A stretch of DNA of 64,000 nucleotides from Blastomussa wellsi (GCA_947652115.1 OX393562.1:9339551-9403550), one strand, 5' to 3'; counted from the stretch's first letter, positions 1 to 10,025 are shown. Made by a program: numbers and translations. Notes: a model not told the origin generated them from the sequence alone.

Positions 1-105
1 AAATGGACGGGTAGTATTGACCTCTTGTTCATCGTCATCGCCATTGTGGTCAATAGCATGGTCAAGCACGGGGTCGTCGTAACCAAAGTGTCCACCTTCT
101 GCCAT
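1..105 (-). pseudogene. N-terminal piece of the coiled-coil membrane protein (element 0)
   Basis: The start codon is the complement of 103-105 and the frame stays open to the window edge for 35 codons. It begins MAEGG and then has an acidic stretch rich in D and E, like the 466-aa protein of element 2 (19424-20824). As there, it lies divergently next to the capsid gene. Whether the rest of the gene is intact cannot be seen. The capsid gene it should face has lost its 5' part, so the element is defective here. Confidence 0.6.
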
Positions 106-111
106 TGTATA

Positions 112-832
112 TTAAACCCCCAAGCTCTTTACAACGACCTCGTGTTTGAGTTGACTCTTGCACCGGCCTCAGAGGTTGTCAAAGGCTCTGACCCAACAAA
201 ACTGAAATACACGCTGACCAACATCCAGCTCGAGTACGAAATGATCAGAAGCAAGACTCTGGCAGACAACGCACACAGTGTTTATTCCTCAGGCAAGGAA
301 TTCATGTACGATCACGTGATGCGGGCTGAGGTGGTCACCTTCGCAAAAAGGCATGGAAACAAAGATTAATCTCAGGGTCAATCCCCAGAGAAAATCCCTT
401 AAAGGCATCCTTCTCCTCTTTGTTGAGGCATATGTCGCTGGCACCAGGGATTCAGAAAAGTACCTCAACCCTGACCTGACGAAAGTCAGCGTTACGGTGA
501 ACGGCTCACCCAACATGCTGTACAACAACGGCATCGAAGGCAAGGACATTTGGGAGGAAGCCAGCCGCTTCTTTGTCAAGACAAAAATGCCGCACATGAA
601 TCTGACGAAGTTCTACACCGATCACAAGTTCAGGATTTTGATCGATTTGCGCTCAATGGCAGATCAGTCGATGCACGGCAGTGGCACGCGCCTCGTGAAC
701 ACCAAAGATGGGGTTCAGCTTGAGCTCGAGAGGAACGCCAGTGGATCAGGCAATGTGAACTGCCACGTTTTTGTTATCAGTGACTCGCAGATCAACATAT
801 TGGGGCAGCAATTAGAATCTGTGCAATACTGA
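112..832 (+). pseudogene. Major capsid protein, 5'-truncated and frameshifted (element 0)
   Basis: This is a remnant of the family of the 415-aa capsid protein at 20882-22129. Roughly the first 175 residues are missing: homology starts near 118 (PQALYNDLVFEL), almost directly after the divergent gene start at 105, so one deletion removed the promoter region and the N-terminus. The frame shifts near 350, from the frame ending at 369 to the one ending at 832. Conserved C-terminal blocks remain, such as NGSPNMLYNNGI, LIDLRSMA and MHGSGTRLV. It is followed 7 bases later by the ATPase remnant, as in the intact element. Confidence 0.75.
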
Positions 833-839
833 TATAGAA

Positions 840-1442
840 ATGGACCCCAGAAACATACCGTTCAACGCTCCTGTTATTGGCCCGACTAATTCAGGCAAAT
901 CAAGGTTTGTGGTGGACCGGCTCTGTGGCCCTCTCCGTGGCAAGTTCGACTACATCGGGCTCATCTGCCAGACATTCGCATATAACAAGACTTTTCATCG
1001 CTTCGCTGAGGCGGACCCTCGATTTTTTGTTATCATTTGCGAACAGAATGAGGTTGAACCATGGTTGAAGCTTGTTTGCTGGTTTTTGGAGGGCACCAAC
1101 GCGCTCACAATCTTCGATGACTGCGCAGCCTCGAAAGGTGTAAAAAAGCGCACAGGCCAGCTGGTCAATCTCACATTCAGAGCTCGCCACACAGAACTAA
1201 GTGTGTGGGTGCTCACCCAAAAGATGACCAGCATCACAGCTTATTTCCGAGAAAACGTAGCTGCAATTGTGCTTTTTTACACTCCCTCATGAAAGACTTT
1301 GAGAGCGGTTTTTTAAGATTAAGCCGGTGAACTTTCTCAAGATGAGTACAAAGAATATATTTCGATGTTGAAAAAAAATAAGTTTTCCTTCCTTGTGTTC
1401 TCACTTCGGCACCCTTACGGAATAAAATTGAAACTCAATTAA
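840..1442 (+). pseudogene. Packaging ATPase (FtsK/HerA-type) with three stops (element 0)
   Basis: Family member of the intact ATPase at 22155-22790. The Walker A motif GPTNSGKS is at about residues 14-21 and the Walker B segment reads LTIFDDCA. The frame is 201 codons long but has stops at 1290 (TGA in place of a Trp codon), 1314 and 1320; homology resumes after them and ends at TAA 1440-1442. The ATG at 840 follows the short AT-rich motif GATATAGAA. It cannot make a full protein. Confidence 0.8.
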
Positions 1443-1463
1443 AAAATCAATAACATATACAAA

Positions 1464-2049
1464 ATGACGACCACATCAACGAGTGCAAACTGGGTAGCAA
1501 CTGAAGACTCCATAATGACCAACATTTTGGCCTCGCTTGAAGCTCAGCCAACGAGCGTGCCCGACAATGTCTTAGCAGTAGCTTCGACGCAGCCTGATAT
1601 TCCTGCTCGCCGTGAGCAGCTGGCAAAACTTGTTTCATCGGGCAAGACCAAACAGACAATAGGTGTGCAGTTGACTCACGAACAGGTTAAGCGATTAAAC
1701 AACAAGGATGTTGAAAAATACTTCAAAAGGTATGAGGCCTATGTGAGCTCAAAAACAAATGATACTCTAGTAGATAGCTTTCGCACCTTTGCATCAAAAA
1801 TAGTTGGTAATTTTTTACCAATCAAAGACGTTGAAGCTTTGCAAAATGAGCTTAAACATGACTACATAATAACCAAAGAGCTGTCCAACCTTGCTGGCAA
1901 CCTTTCTTTGAGGTGTGGCAGGCTACTCGCTGTTGCCAACGCGACGCTGGTTACCGCGAAACACATTGATTTAGAAAGTACAAAGAAAATTGCAAGCAAG
2001 CTCACCAATGATCATCACCAATTCCTGGAGATTACGCAACAAGTACTGA
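1464..2049 (+). pseudogene. Small conserved protein (192-aa family), 5' part, split by element 1
   Basis: The reading frame is open from ATG 1464 and matches the 192-aa protein at 22808-23386, with shared blocks GVQLTHEQVKRL, DKDVEKY-like and LCGRLLAVANA-like sequence. It runs without a lesion up to 2049, where element 1 begins. The gene continues at 13441-13496 after the second copy of the target duplication TACTGA. Beyond 2049 the apparent coding is terminal-repeat DNA of element 1. Function unknown; a hydrophobic stretch near the C-terminal third could contact a membrane. Confidence 0.75.
2044..2049. repeat. Target site duplication TACTGA, left (element 1)
   Basis: TACTGA directly precedes the left end of element 1 and recurs at 13435-13440 directly after its right end. 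Six-base duplications are what Polinton integrases make. The two copies lie in the same broken gene of element 0, in matching reading frames. Confidence 0.8.
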
Positions 2050-2612
2050 CTGGCACAGCTGGTGCACAGTTGGTGGCAGGGGGTGGTGGCATGGGTAGCA
2101 GGGGGTGGCAGGGGTGCCACGGGGATGGCAGAGGGGTGGTGGCAGGGGTGGCAGCGGGTTGGTAGCTTGTGTGTGCCAAGCGGTGGACAAACCAGCCAAG
2201 CCAAGCCAAGCCAAGCGAAACAACAAACCAACCAAGCGAGGGAAGCAAATGTGAGCCAAACAAAAGAGCGTGACCCAAGCCAAACGGCGGACAAACCCGC
2301 CAAGCCAAGCCAAGCGAAACAACAAACCCACCAAGTGAGGGAAGCGAATGTGTGCGGGAAACCAGAACAACAAACCCGCCAAGCAAAACAACAAACCAAC
2401 CAAGCGAGCGACAAAAACACGAGTTTCGAGAGTGAAAAAAAGCAAGCAAATTTCAGCAACCAAATTTGCAATCTCAAAACATGTGTGACAAACACAACAA
2501 GAGCGAAAAAAAAGCAAATTTCATGAACCAAATTTGAAGAAAAAGAGCGTGACCCGCCAAGCGAGCGGTGTGAAGGAAACATATTTCCATTTGAAGAAAT
2601 GCAAGCACTTGC
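2050..2612. repeat. Left terminal inverted repeat of element 1
   Basis: Matches the complement of 12870-13434 over about 560 bp. Outer to inner it has a G-rich block (about 2075-2165) made of GGCAGGGG/GGTGGCA variants, a stretch rich in CCAAG pentamers (about 2185-2410), and an AT-richer segment ending near the sequence CCATTTGAAGAAAT. The outermost 22 bases present at the right end are missing here: the repeat starts at CTGGCACAGC directly after the target duplication. ORFs across it are repeat artefacts. Confidence 0.85.
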
Positions 2613-2620
2613 AATATTGT

Positions 2621-2722
2621 GTGCCAAAATTAATTTTCCATTTGAAGAAATATCAGCACAAGTATATACTAATTTGTGTGCCAGAATTAATTTTCCATTT
2701 GAAGAAATATCAGCACAAGTAT
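2621..2722. repeat. 57-bp tandem repeat in front of the polymerase gene (element 1)
   Basis: Two nearly identical units with a 57-base period, each holding ATTAATTTTCCATTTGAAGA followed by AATATCAGCACAAGTATATAC. A weaker third match lies at 2580-2620 inside the terminal repeat. The second unit ends 11 bases before the polymerase start, and the same sequence precedes the polymerase genes of elements 2 and 3, so it probably holds the promoter. Confidence 0.75.
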
Positions 2723-2732
2723 ATACGAAAAC

Positions 2733-5700
2733 ATGGCAGTACCAAACGAATTTCTGGAGGAATTTCTGGAACAAGAACAAGAACAAAACCCAGAAATAGA
2801 TGCTGATGTAATAAATGACGAGTTTATAATATCACAAAGTAATTACCGGGAATGGCTACGAGTTTGGTGGATGATTGTTTCAGAAGGAAATGAAAACAAT
2901 AAAGATCTTTTAAAATTCGCAAGAGAAAACAAAGCAAAGTATACAGATTTGGTTGGAAAAGAAATCCGAAAGTTAAAAAGCGTAAAAGTAAGTTTTGGGT
3001 TGCAATAGAAAGAAAACGAAACAACGCAATACATGAAACATTATTTTTATGAAAAAGAACCACATGTTTTTTACAGCCATCAAGAAGAACTGGTAGGACA
3101 AAAATTTGATGAATTCATAGGAAAAGCAAAAGGAGAAATAGAGAACTGGTCAGAGAATGGATCAGGATGGAAAATTGAAAGAATAAAGCTAGCACGCTTT
3201 GAGCCATTGAAAGGGGCAACTTATCTGCCTCTTCTGCCAAATCTGGCAAAAAAGAAGGCCATAGTAAACGTGAAAAACAGGGATAACCAATGTTTGAAGT
3301 GGGCGCTAAGAGCAGCATTGTTCCCACCAAGTGATGGAAAGAACCCACAAAGACCAAGCAAATATCCAACCAACGACGGTATCAACTACCAAGGAATCAA
3401 TTTCCCAACACCGGTGAAACAGATAGACAAGCTTGAAGAGCAGAACCCACATTTAGCAATAAATGTATTTGGTTGGGAAAAGAACTGTGTGATAGTTCAC
3501 AGGATAAGTGACAAAGAGAAAAATTTAGAAAGGATTAACCTTATGCTAATAGAGTCCTAGGAAAAACAGCACTATTGTTATGTAAAACGGGTTTCCGCTT
3601 TGCTGTTCGATCAAACAAAAAACTGTTGCACAAAGCACTACTGCATGATGTGCTTAACAGGTTTCTCACGAGCGGATTTGCTCGAGGACCATAAAAAATA
3701 TTGTAACGGTGTTAATGGCAGGCCAACAAGGATCGAGATGCCGGAAGAAGGGAAAAACATCCTTTCATTCAAAAATCATCACAAACAGTTAAAAGCTCCT
3801 TTCGTGATATACGCTGACTTTGAAGCTTTGGTCAAAAAGATTCCAGGCTGTTCACGCGGACCAGAGAGCAAACAAAAAAGCTACACTGAGAAGACAGAAT
3901 GGCACGAAGCAAGCGGATATTCATATATGGTTATGAGAAGCGACGGTGAAATTACAGGTCAAAAAGTTTTCATGGGTGAAAATGCTGTGGGAGCATTTCT
4001 AAGTGACATTCTGCAGGAAGAGGAGACAATAAGAGAGAGTTTGGTCACACCAAAACAAGTTGAGATGGAAGCAGAAGACTGGCAAAAATTCAAAACCGCA
4101 AAAGATTGCCATATATGTTTCAAAAGTTTGAAAAAAGACCAATTCCTTGATTCATTGCCAGTTTGGAACAATGAAATGTATAGCGGGCAAAGTCATAAAA
4201 AGTGTGTTTATACAGCGCAGAAAGAATAAGATTTCATAAGACTAAAAAGAATAAAAGACATAAAAGACAAAAATGATCAATGAATTGCAAAAAATCAGGA
4301 AACGTGTTTATTCTGCGCAGAGCCGCTGCTTCAGACGCGGTGAAAGACCATTGTCACATCTCCGGCAGGTTCCGCGGTGCCGCGCACAATGAATGTAATT
4401 ACAAAATGCGAATAAAACCCAAAACGGTTCCAATTCCTGTCGTATTTCACAATCTCAGAGGATATGATGCGCATCATCTTATGCAAGCGATGTCTCGACA
4501 GCAGAAAGAAGTCCGATGCATTGCAAAAAACATGGAGAAATACATCACATTTTCAGTGGGGAATCTTCATTTCATAGACAGCTTGAATTTTCTGCTTGGA
4601 AGCCTTGATTCACTTGTAAGAGCGACACCAAAGGAGGCGTTGAAAATAACATCAAGCATCACAAACGGCAGCGAATTGCTTTTCAAAAAAGGGATCTATC
4701 CTTACGAGTACATGGACTCTTGGGAGAGATTCAGTGAGACAAGGCTTCCGGACAAAGACAAGTTTTTCAGCAAGCTGAATGACGAGCACATCACAGACGA
4801 AGAGTATGCGCACGCGCAGAGGGTCTGGGAGGCTTTCGGATGCAAAACACTGGGCGACTATCACGACCTTCATGTGAAAACAGACGTCGCTCTGCTGGCA
4901 GATGTTTTCGAGAACTTCCGTAACCTGTGCGCAGAGAAGTATGGGTTGGATCCAGCACATTATTACACATCGCCAGGCCTGAGCTGGGATGCGCTCCTGA
5001 AAATGACGGGAGTCAAGCTGGAGCTGTTCACAGACCTTGAAATGCAACTTTTCGTGGAAAGGGGGATACGGGGTGGAATTTCAATGGTAAGCAAGAGGTT
5101 TGCAAAGGCGAACAATCCTCAGCTTCCTGACTACGACCCCAGCGAACCGAAAAAATATATCATCTATCTCAACGCAAATAATCTTTACGGATGGGCAATG
5201 TGCAAACCCCTGCCCAAAAGGGATTTCAAATGGAAACATGGTATGCCCACAGAGGAGGAAATCCTCAAGAAAAAAGAGAATGCAAGAAATGGATGGATTC
5301 TCGAGGTTGATCTTGAATATCCCGCAGAACTGGACAAGGAGCGCAACAGCTATCCATTGGCACCGGAAAAAAAGGAAGTAAAAAAAGAAAAGATGTCTGA
5401 CTATCAGAAAGGTTTGATAAAAGACCTTGATATAAAAATGCCTCCAAGCAAAAAGCTGCTGCTGACACTCGAAGACAAAAAGAACTATGTGGTGCATCTT
5501 AGAAACCTTCAGTTTTATCTGAAGCAGGGCATGAAACTTAAGCGGGTGCACAGGGTGCTGGTGTTCGAACAAGAGCGGTGGATGGAACCTTATATCATGA
5601 TGAATACAAAGTTCAGAAAAAAGGCGAGAAGCGACTTTGAAAAGAATTTTTACAAGCTAATGAACAACTCGGTTTTTGGGAAAACGATGGAAAACCTGCG

Positions 5701-6510
5701 CAACCGTGTTGACATAAAAATTGTGCGAAGTGCCGAGGAAAATAAAATAAGGAAGCTGGTTGCAAGCCCTTTGTACTCAAGGTTTTCCGGATTCACAAAC
5801 GACATGGCGGGAATCCACGTGCACAAAAGTCGCTTGCTGCTGAACAAACCAGTTTACACGGGCATGACGATCCTTGACAACAGCAAAATCCTGATGTACG
5901 ACTTTTTCTATAACAAGCTAAAAAAGCTATACGGTGAAAAGTGTGAGCTATTGTATACAGACACCGATAGCCTTCTGCTTGAGATAGAAACGGAAGACGT
6001 CTACAAAGACATTGCAAGAAATTCTTTTCTTTATGACACGAGCGATTATCCAGCAGATCATCCACTTCACTCAAATGAGAATAAAAAGGTCTTGGGCAAG
6101 ATGAAAGATGAATGTGCTGGAACGCCGATTTCAGAGTGCGTTTGTCTGAGGTCAAAAATGTACTTGATTATGAAGGCGGACGAAAAAAACAAAACAAAAC
6201 AGCAAAGGGCGTAAACAAGTGCGTGGTCAAGAAACAAATCAAGCATGAACAGTTCAAGGAAACACTTTTAGGTGCGAAGCAGTTGTGGCACGGAATGAAC
6301 ATTCTTCGAAGCGAGGGACATCAAATCTATAGCATGCACGTCAACAAGATTTCGCTGTCCGCGTTTGATTCAAAACGCTGGATAGCGGATGACGGGATCC
6401 ATACAAAAGCTTATGGGTTCACAGAAACACTTGATTTTACAGAAGCTGAACTCGAAGAGATGGCAGCAGCTTTGGCTGGTGTTGATTTGACAGAATTTGG
6501 GGTTGAATGA
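2733..6510 (+). pseudogene. Protein-primed family B DNA polymerase, broken (element 1)
   Basis: Same family as the intact polymerase at 25939-30165. From ATG 2733 the frame meets stops at 3006 (TAG), 3558 (TAG) and 4227 (TAA); coding then continues in another frame from about 4280 to 6214, and a third frame carries the C-terminus (6112-6510). Visible motifs are Exo I YADFEAL, Exo II NLRGYDAHHLM, Exo III near DYHDLHVKTDVALL, motif B KLMNNSVFGKTMEN and motif C YTDTDS. Motif A reads NANNLYGWAM: the metal-binding Asp is Asn (codon AAC at 5171). It could not be an active polymerase even without the stops. It reads inward from the left end, like the other polymerases here. Confidence 0.9.
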
Positions 6511-6698
6511 ATCCCAAGTGCTCGAACAACATCGCATGGGTCCAAACCACGGAAAAAGTCAATCAAAGGATCGGCAAAAAGGGTTTCTTCTTCTTTCCGA
6601 AACGTTTTTGAGTTAACAACCCAAAAATTTTGGTCAGGATCACATTTTTTTCTTAAATTTGCCTTTGAAATAAACACACCGTTGTATCCACTTCCCAT
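6411..6698 (-). CDS. Small protein, 68-aa family, extended (element 1)
   Basis: A 95-codon frame starting MGSGYNGVFI, similar to the 68-aa protein of element 2 (25748-25954), which starts MGRGRNGVIV. The shared C-terminal core is LDP(C/R)(D/E)V. The family stop has been lost, so the frame runs about 100 bases into the 3' end of the convergent polymerase gene; in element 2 the overlap is 16 bases. Element 2's version has a CPSCEKE cysteine pair that is less clear here. Function unknown. Confidence 0.55.
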   Translation of the reverse strand: MGSGYNGVFISKANLRKKCDPDQNFWVVNSKTFRKEEETLFADPLIDFFRGLDPCDVVRALGIHSTPNSVKSTPAKAAAISSSSASVKSSVSVNP

Positions 6699-6720
6699 TT
6701 TTCAAAATACATCTATTTCT

Positions 6721-7728
6721 TTAAAAGACACTGTTCAAGTTTGCCGGCGGGAGAACGGTGTTTGGAGGGACAACCATGAGCTCTTCAAGCACAAAGCCGC
6801 GCCCCGGACCGTCGTGCAAATAATAGAGAACGGGTTGATTCAGTTTGGAAAAAGACCTTTCAATGTTGAAAACTTTCAAGGACCAGATTGGAGCTGTGGC
6901 TCTCTTCTTTCCACCTTCAAGCTCTCCTGGAAAGTAAAGATAGCGAACTTGGACAAGAGAGGGGAGGATTCTTTCATTCTTTCCAACAGGCCTTTTATAA
7001 GATGTCGATGGTTTGGAATAAACAGATTTTTCTTTGATTGCTTCTGCGGGTCTTTTGTCGATAAGGCTTGTCTTCTTGTTGTTCAGAGTGGTGAAAACGA
7101 GAGGAAGTCTTTTCACCCACGCCGTAGAGCGCTGACCTTCTGGGAGACGCATTTCAACAGCATATTGATGTCCGAACAAACGCTCGACGAGGGTGCGGTT
7201 GAAACGTTCCACAATGGCCTGGTCGCGGTGAATCTCAGGGTGCCCGCGGCGAATAAAGGTTTTGTGTTTCTCCATGTCTTTTGTCACGGCTCCCATGAAT
7301 TCGCACCCTGGGTCAACCTGCAGCAGTTCCGGCCACTCCAAAGGTGAACGTTTCTAAATTTTCTGAAAAGCCCGAGCGACCTCATCGGAATTTTTTTAAG
7401 TCAAGGGTTCACCTTCCTTGAACGGGGTGGCCACATCGACAACGGTCAGCGCGTATTTAAAAATTTTGCGGCCGCGGGGCAGTTTGTCGTGAGGCCAAAA
7501 AAGAAGGTCCGCCTGGTGGACCGCATTGGGCGTGGGAACATCAAATTTTGGTCTTGGAATGTGTCTCGGAGCGGGCAGCCAGACCTGCCACAGAGCTTGT
7601 TTGACCAACCACTTTTTTACGGCGTCTTCAGACACCTTTGCGGCCTCGGATAATTTTTTTTTGACAGCTGTGAGGCCTTTCCAATAACCACCAGGACCGT
7701 AGTATATCTTTGAGAGTTTTGCATCCAT
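6721..7728 (-). pseudogene. Retroviral-type integrase with two stops (element 1)
   Basis: Family member of the intact integrase at 24726-25724. The ATG is at 7728. Stops lie at 7398-7396 (TAA) and shortly after at about 7356 (TAG), both in the frame that otherwise continues to 6721. The catalytic residues are still visible: D in HQADLLF, D in QVDPGCEFMG and E in IVERFNRTL. It is convergent with the polymerase. A stop between the first and second catalytic Asp makes it inactive. Confidence 0.88.
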
Positions 7729-7749
7729 CACTAAAGAGGCAAAAAAAGT

Positions 7750-8175
7750 TTAAAGGAACCGAAAAGCTGCATAACTCAGAGCGAGAGCCCCTGCACCAAC
7801 GAATGCGAGTTCGCCATTTTTCTGCTGCTGGCTTGGCTGATAAAAATCAGAGAATTTGGGTTCTTTGGGGGGCTTCATCCGTTCTTCAGGATGTGTCTGG
7901 CTGTAGAGTTTAAATGCATAGTCAGTGTTAGTGAAGTTTTGCTTTGCTTCTGCCTTGATCTGTGCATTTGTTGCAATCCAGTCGAGAAGGTTTGTTCGGT
8001 CGCGCAAGTATTTTGCGTATGCAGCTTGGTACGCCTCGAGAGCTTTATCATGCCGCACTTTTTCTTCAAACGCAGCTTTGTCGCCGCCGCCAAAAGCTCT
8101 CGCGAGATAATTACCGAAGATGAAAGCCGCTGCATTCAACACAGCTCCGCCAACCATAATTGCGATACTTGCCAT
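7750..8175 (-). CDS. Conserved 141-aa membrane-associated protein (element 1)
   Basis: Intact 141 codons, starting MASIAIMVGGAVLNAAAFI. The first 25 or so residues are a glycine- and alanine-rich hydrophobic segment, and a second lies at the C-terminus (VGAGALALSYAAF). Between them is a charged, probably helical middle (HDKALEAYQAAYAKY) and the conserved PKFSDFYQPSQQQ. The same protein occurs in elements 0, 2 and 3, always just before integrase in the same direction. Two terminal hydrophobic ends suggest a membrane or capsid-inner protein. The family is common in cnidarian Polintons but has no known function. Confidence 0.75.
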   Translation of the reverse strand: MASIAIMVGGAVLNAAAFIFGNYLARAFGGGDKAAFEEKVRHDKALEAYQAAYAKYLRDRTNLLDWIATNAQIKAEAKQNFTNTDYAFKLYSQTHPEERMKPPKEPKFSDFYQPSQQQKNGELAFVGAGALALSYAAFRFL

Positions 8176-8220
8176 TTTTTTCGTATATTTTTATTTTCAA
8201 AATGTTGGTCGAAAGGATTT

Positions 8221-8442
8221 TCAGACGTTGGCTGGAAGGATTTTCTGGTCCTCCAGATATTTTTTGAGCGCAAGGCTCCCCGCCATCACAGCTGTGAACA
8301 ATCCATAGTTTTCGATGGAATTTTAAGGGTCAGCTGTAAAACTTTTCTTGAACGTTTTTTTGGCCACCCATCCAATGCCCGCAGCTAGGCCGACGAGGGT
8401 TGCGGAATCCATGGCGATTTTGACGAGCTTGTTGTTAGACGT
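8221..8442 (-). pseudogene. Small membrane protein, 73-aa family, no start (element 1)
   Basis: Same length and frame as the 73-aa protein at 24021-24242, but the start codon is ACG (8442-8440) instead of ATG and a TAA interrupts at 8325-8323. It keeps the hydrophobic Gly-rich segment (GLAAGIGWV) and the C-terminal YLEDQKILP. It lies between the 141-aa and 95-aa genes, all on the minus strand. Confidence 0.65.
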
Positions 8443-8468
8443 GATGGTTATAGATAAGAGAAAATTAT

Positions 8469-8756
8469 TTAATTGGAAATTTTTTTCGCAGCACTTTCGC
8501 TTCCAACTTTTTGGTAATCAAAATTTTGAAAACTTTGTTCTGGCAAACATCCCCCTTCTTTCTCCTCTTCTTTCTCCACTTCTTTCTTCAGTTCTTTCAG
8601 TTTTTTCAGTTCTTTCTCCAGTTCTTTGAAATTATCAGCATTTTCGGCTATCCATTCTAAAGTTCTACAACAAGCTTCTCCCAAAAAAAAGCCAAAGAAT
8701 GCTCCTGTTGCTAATGCTGCTGCTTCTTTTGCAATCTGTGATTGAGTTTCCCGCAT
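8469..8756 (-). CDS. 95-aa membrane plus coiled-coil protein (element 1)
   Basis: The start chosen is MRETQSQ at 8756. A hydrophobic segment (LATGAFFGFFLGEA) is followed by TLEWIAENADNFKE and then a long Lys/Glu heptad-like stretch (KELEKELKKLKELKKEVEKE). The first half matches the 56-aa protein of element 0 (13948-14118), which has IFWIAKNPDHFKE at the same place. Element 2 has no such gene and element 3 only a stub. Unknown function; accessory in this group. Confidence 0.5.
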   Translation of the reverse strand: MRETQSQIAKEAAALATGAFFGFFLGEACCRTLEWIAENADNFKELEKELKKLKELKKEVEKEEEKEGGCLPEQSFQNFDYQKVGSESAAKKISN

Positions 8757-8805
8757 TTTTATATGCAACAAAAAAATATATTCAAATGAATTTTTTTTCC
8801 CCCAC

Positions 8806-9270
8806 TCAGTCCATATAGCGAAGGCCTTTTTTGGGTTGCGGTGGAGATTCTTGCATCACCTGTGGCGCAGGTGCTGGTGGAGGTGCCGGCACAGTTGGTT
8901 GAAAAAAGGCTTTGATGTCTTCACGCTTGACATAAGTTGTTACAAGCGTTGCGACAATTCCAATGATAGAGATCCATTGGGTTGTGCTGAGCCAATTTCT
9001 GCCTTTGGAATAATCTGCAGCGGGCTCTGATGGCGCGGGCGCATGCGCAGGAGGATCAGGTGCAGATTTTCATTCTCATTTGCGATTTTCTCGAGATAAG
9101 CTTTTCTTCCGTGCTTCGCGGAGCACCCTATTTCTTTCAGCAACTAGTTTACCGGCAGCCACTCGTTTGGGATTTTTTGCGGGCTTTTTCTTATCCTGTG
9201 TTTGTGAAGTTGGATGGCTCAGTGCTTCAGTGCTTTCTTGCGCGGTCGGTTGCTTCTGTTCTTCATCCAT
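8806..9270 (-). pseudogene. Basic/membrane protein, 161-aa family, frameshifted (element 1)
   Basis: Starts MDEEQKQP at 9270 and carries the family signature AKNPKRVAAGK followed by a basic helix. The frame breaks near 9080; a second frame carries the hydrophobic segment and TTYVKREDIKAFF, ending in GLRYMD at 8806. The intact relative is at 23444-23929. An AT motif (AATATATAT) lies just upstream of the start. Confidence 0.7.
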
Positions 9271-9289
9271 TGTTGGAAACAAATATATA

Positions 9290-9810
9290 TTCAATAAAAA
9301 ATTTTTTGTGAGGAATTGCTGCCCATTTTCTGAGGAATTATTCAGCAGTTGGTGAGGAATGCTCAGCAGTTGGTGAGGAATGCTCAATAATTTCTTCCGA
9401 TTTTGCTTCGGGTTCAAAATCAATGTTTTGAGTATAGATCAGCGCCGCGTTGGCCACAGCGAGTAAACGTCCGCACTTGAGTGCAGTGGCACCAGCAAGG
9501 TCTGAGAGCTCTTGGTTGATGACCTAGTCGTTTTTGAAGTTGTTTTTGGCAAGCGTCGATGTCTTTGATTTTGACGACCATTCCGACTCAACATCTTTGT
9601 CTGAGAGGCGTTTGACATGATCGTGCGTCAGTTGCACGCCGAGGGTTTCTTTGCATTTTCCTTCCATCACCAGCACGGCCAACTTCTCGCGAAGAGCTGG
9701 AATATCAGGCTGCAATGAAGCAACTGAAGAGGCATTGTCAGGCGCGCTGGTTAGCTCAGCTTCAAGCAAGCTCATAACTTCGGTCAACACTTGTTCTTCG
9801 TCCACGTTCC
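9290..9810 (-). pseudogene. 192-aa family protein, internally deleted (element 1)
   Basis: Homology starts near 9806 (EEQVLTEVMSLLEAE), fused to the broken ATPase upstream, and continues through PDIPALREKLAVLV and GVQLTHDHVKRLSDKDVE. About 45 middle residues are then missing, the frame changes near 9570, and the C-terminal block around CGRLLAVANAAL follows in another frame. The tail holds 21-bp tandem repeats (9331-9395). It has no start codon of its own. Confidence 0.65.
9331..9395. repeat. 21-bp tandem repeat in the 192-aa family gene (element 1)
   Basis: Units of the type GCTCAGCAGTTGGTGAGGAAT repeat about three times, the outer ones diverged. They fall in the last codons of the broken 192-aa family gene. 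The related tail in element 0 has one diverged unit. Confidence 0.65.
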
Positions 9811-10025
9811 ACCTCATGCTGTGCGCAAACGATAAAATAAAAATCCGGGTCCTCCGAAGCGAGGCCTTGATAAGTCTTGTTATGCAGTAATGTCGGGCAG
9901 ATGAGCACGATGTAGTCGAACTTGCCGTGAAAAGGGCCGCAGAGCTGATCAACCACAAACTGCGATTTCCCTGAATTTGTCGGGCCAACGATCAGAGCGT
10001 TGAACGGAATGTTGTTTGGATCCAT
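9800..10025 (-). pseudogene. Packaging ATPase, N-terminal third only (element 1)
   Basis: Starts MDPNNIPFNALIVGPTNSGKS at 10025 with an intact Walker A. Homology stops after about 75 residues (FYFIVCAQHEVE), where a deletion joins it to the 192-aa family gene. The Walker B motif and the rest of the ATPase are gone. Element 3 has a very similar joint. Confidence 0.8.

Noticed and set aside
25..117. N-terminal extension of the capsid fragment ORF at the left edge
   Set aside because: This part is the antisense of the divergent coiled-coil gene start; capsid homology begins near 118.
2062..2526. Long overlapping ORFs on both strands in the terminal repeats of element 1 (also 12784-13440)
   Set aside because: They are produced by the CCAAG and GGTGGCA repeat units, which lack stops in several frames; composition is repetitive and no family resemblance exists.
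2621..2722. CRISPR array
   Set aside because: Only two units with a 57-base period and no spacers, in a eukaryotic transposon.
6682..7347. 221-codon plus-strand ORF over the integrase
   Set aside because: Antisense shadow of the integrase pseudogene, which has the catalytic residues on the minus strand.
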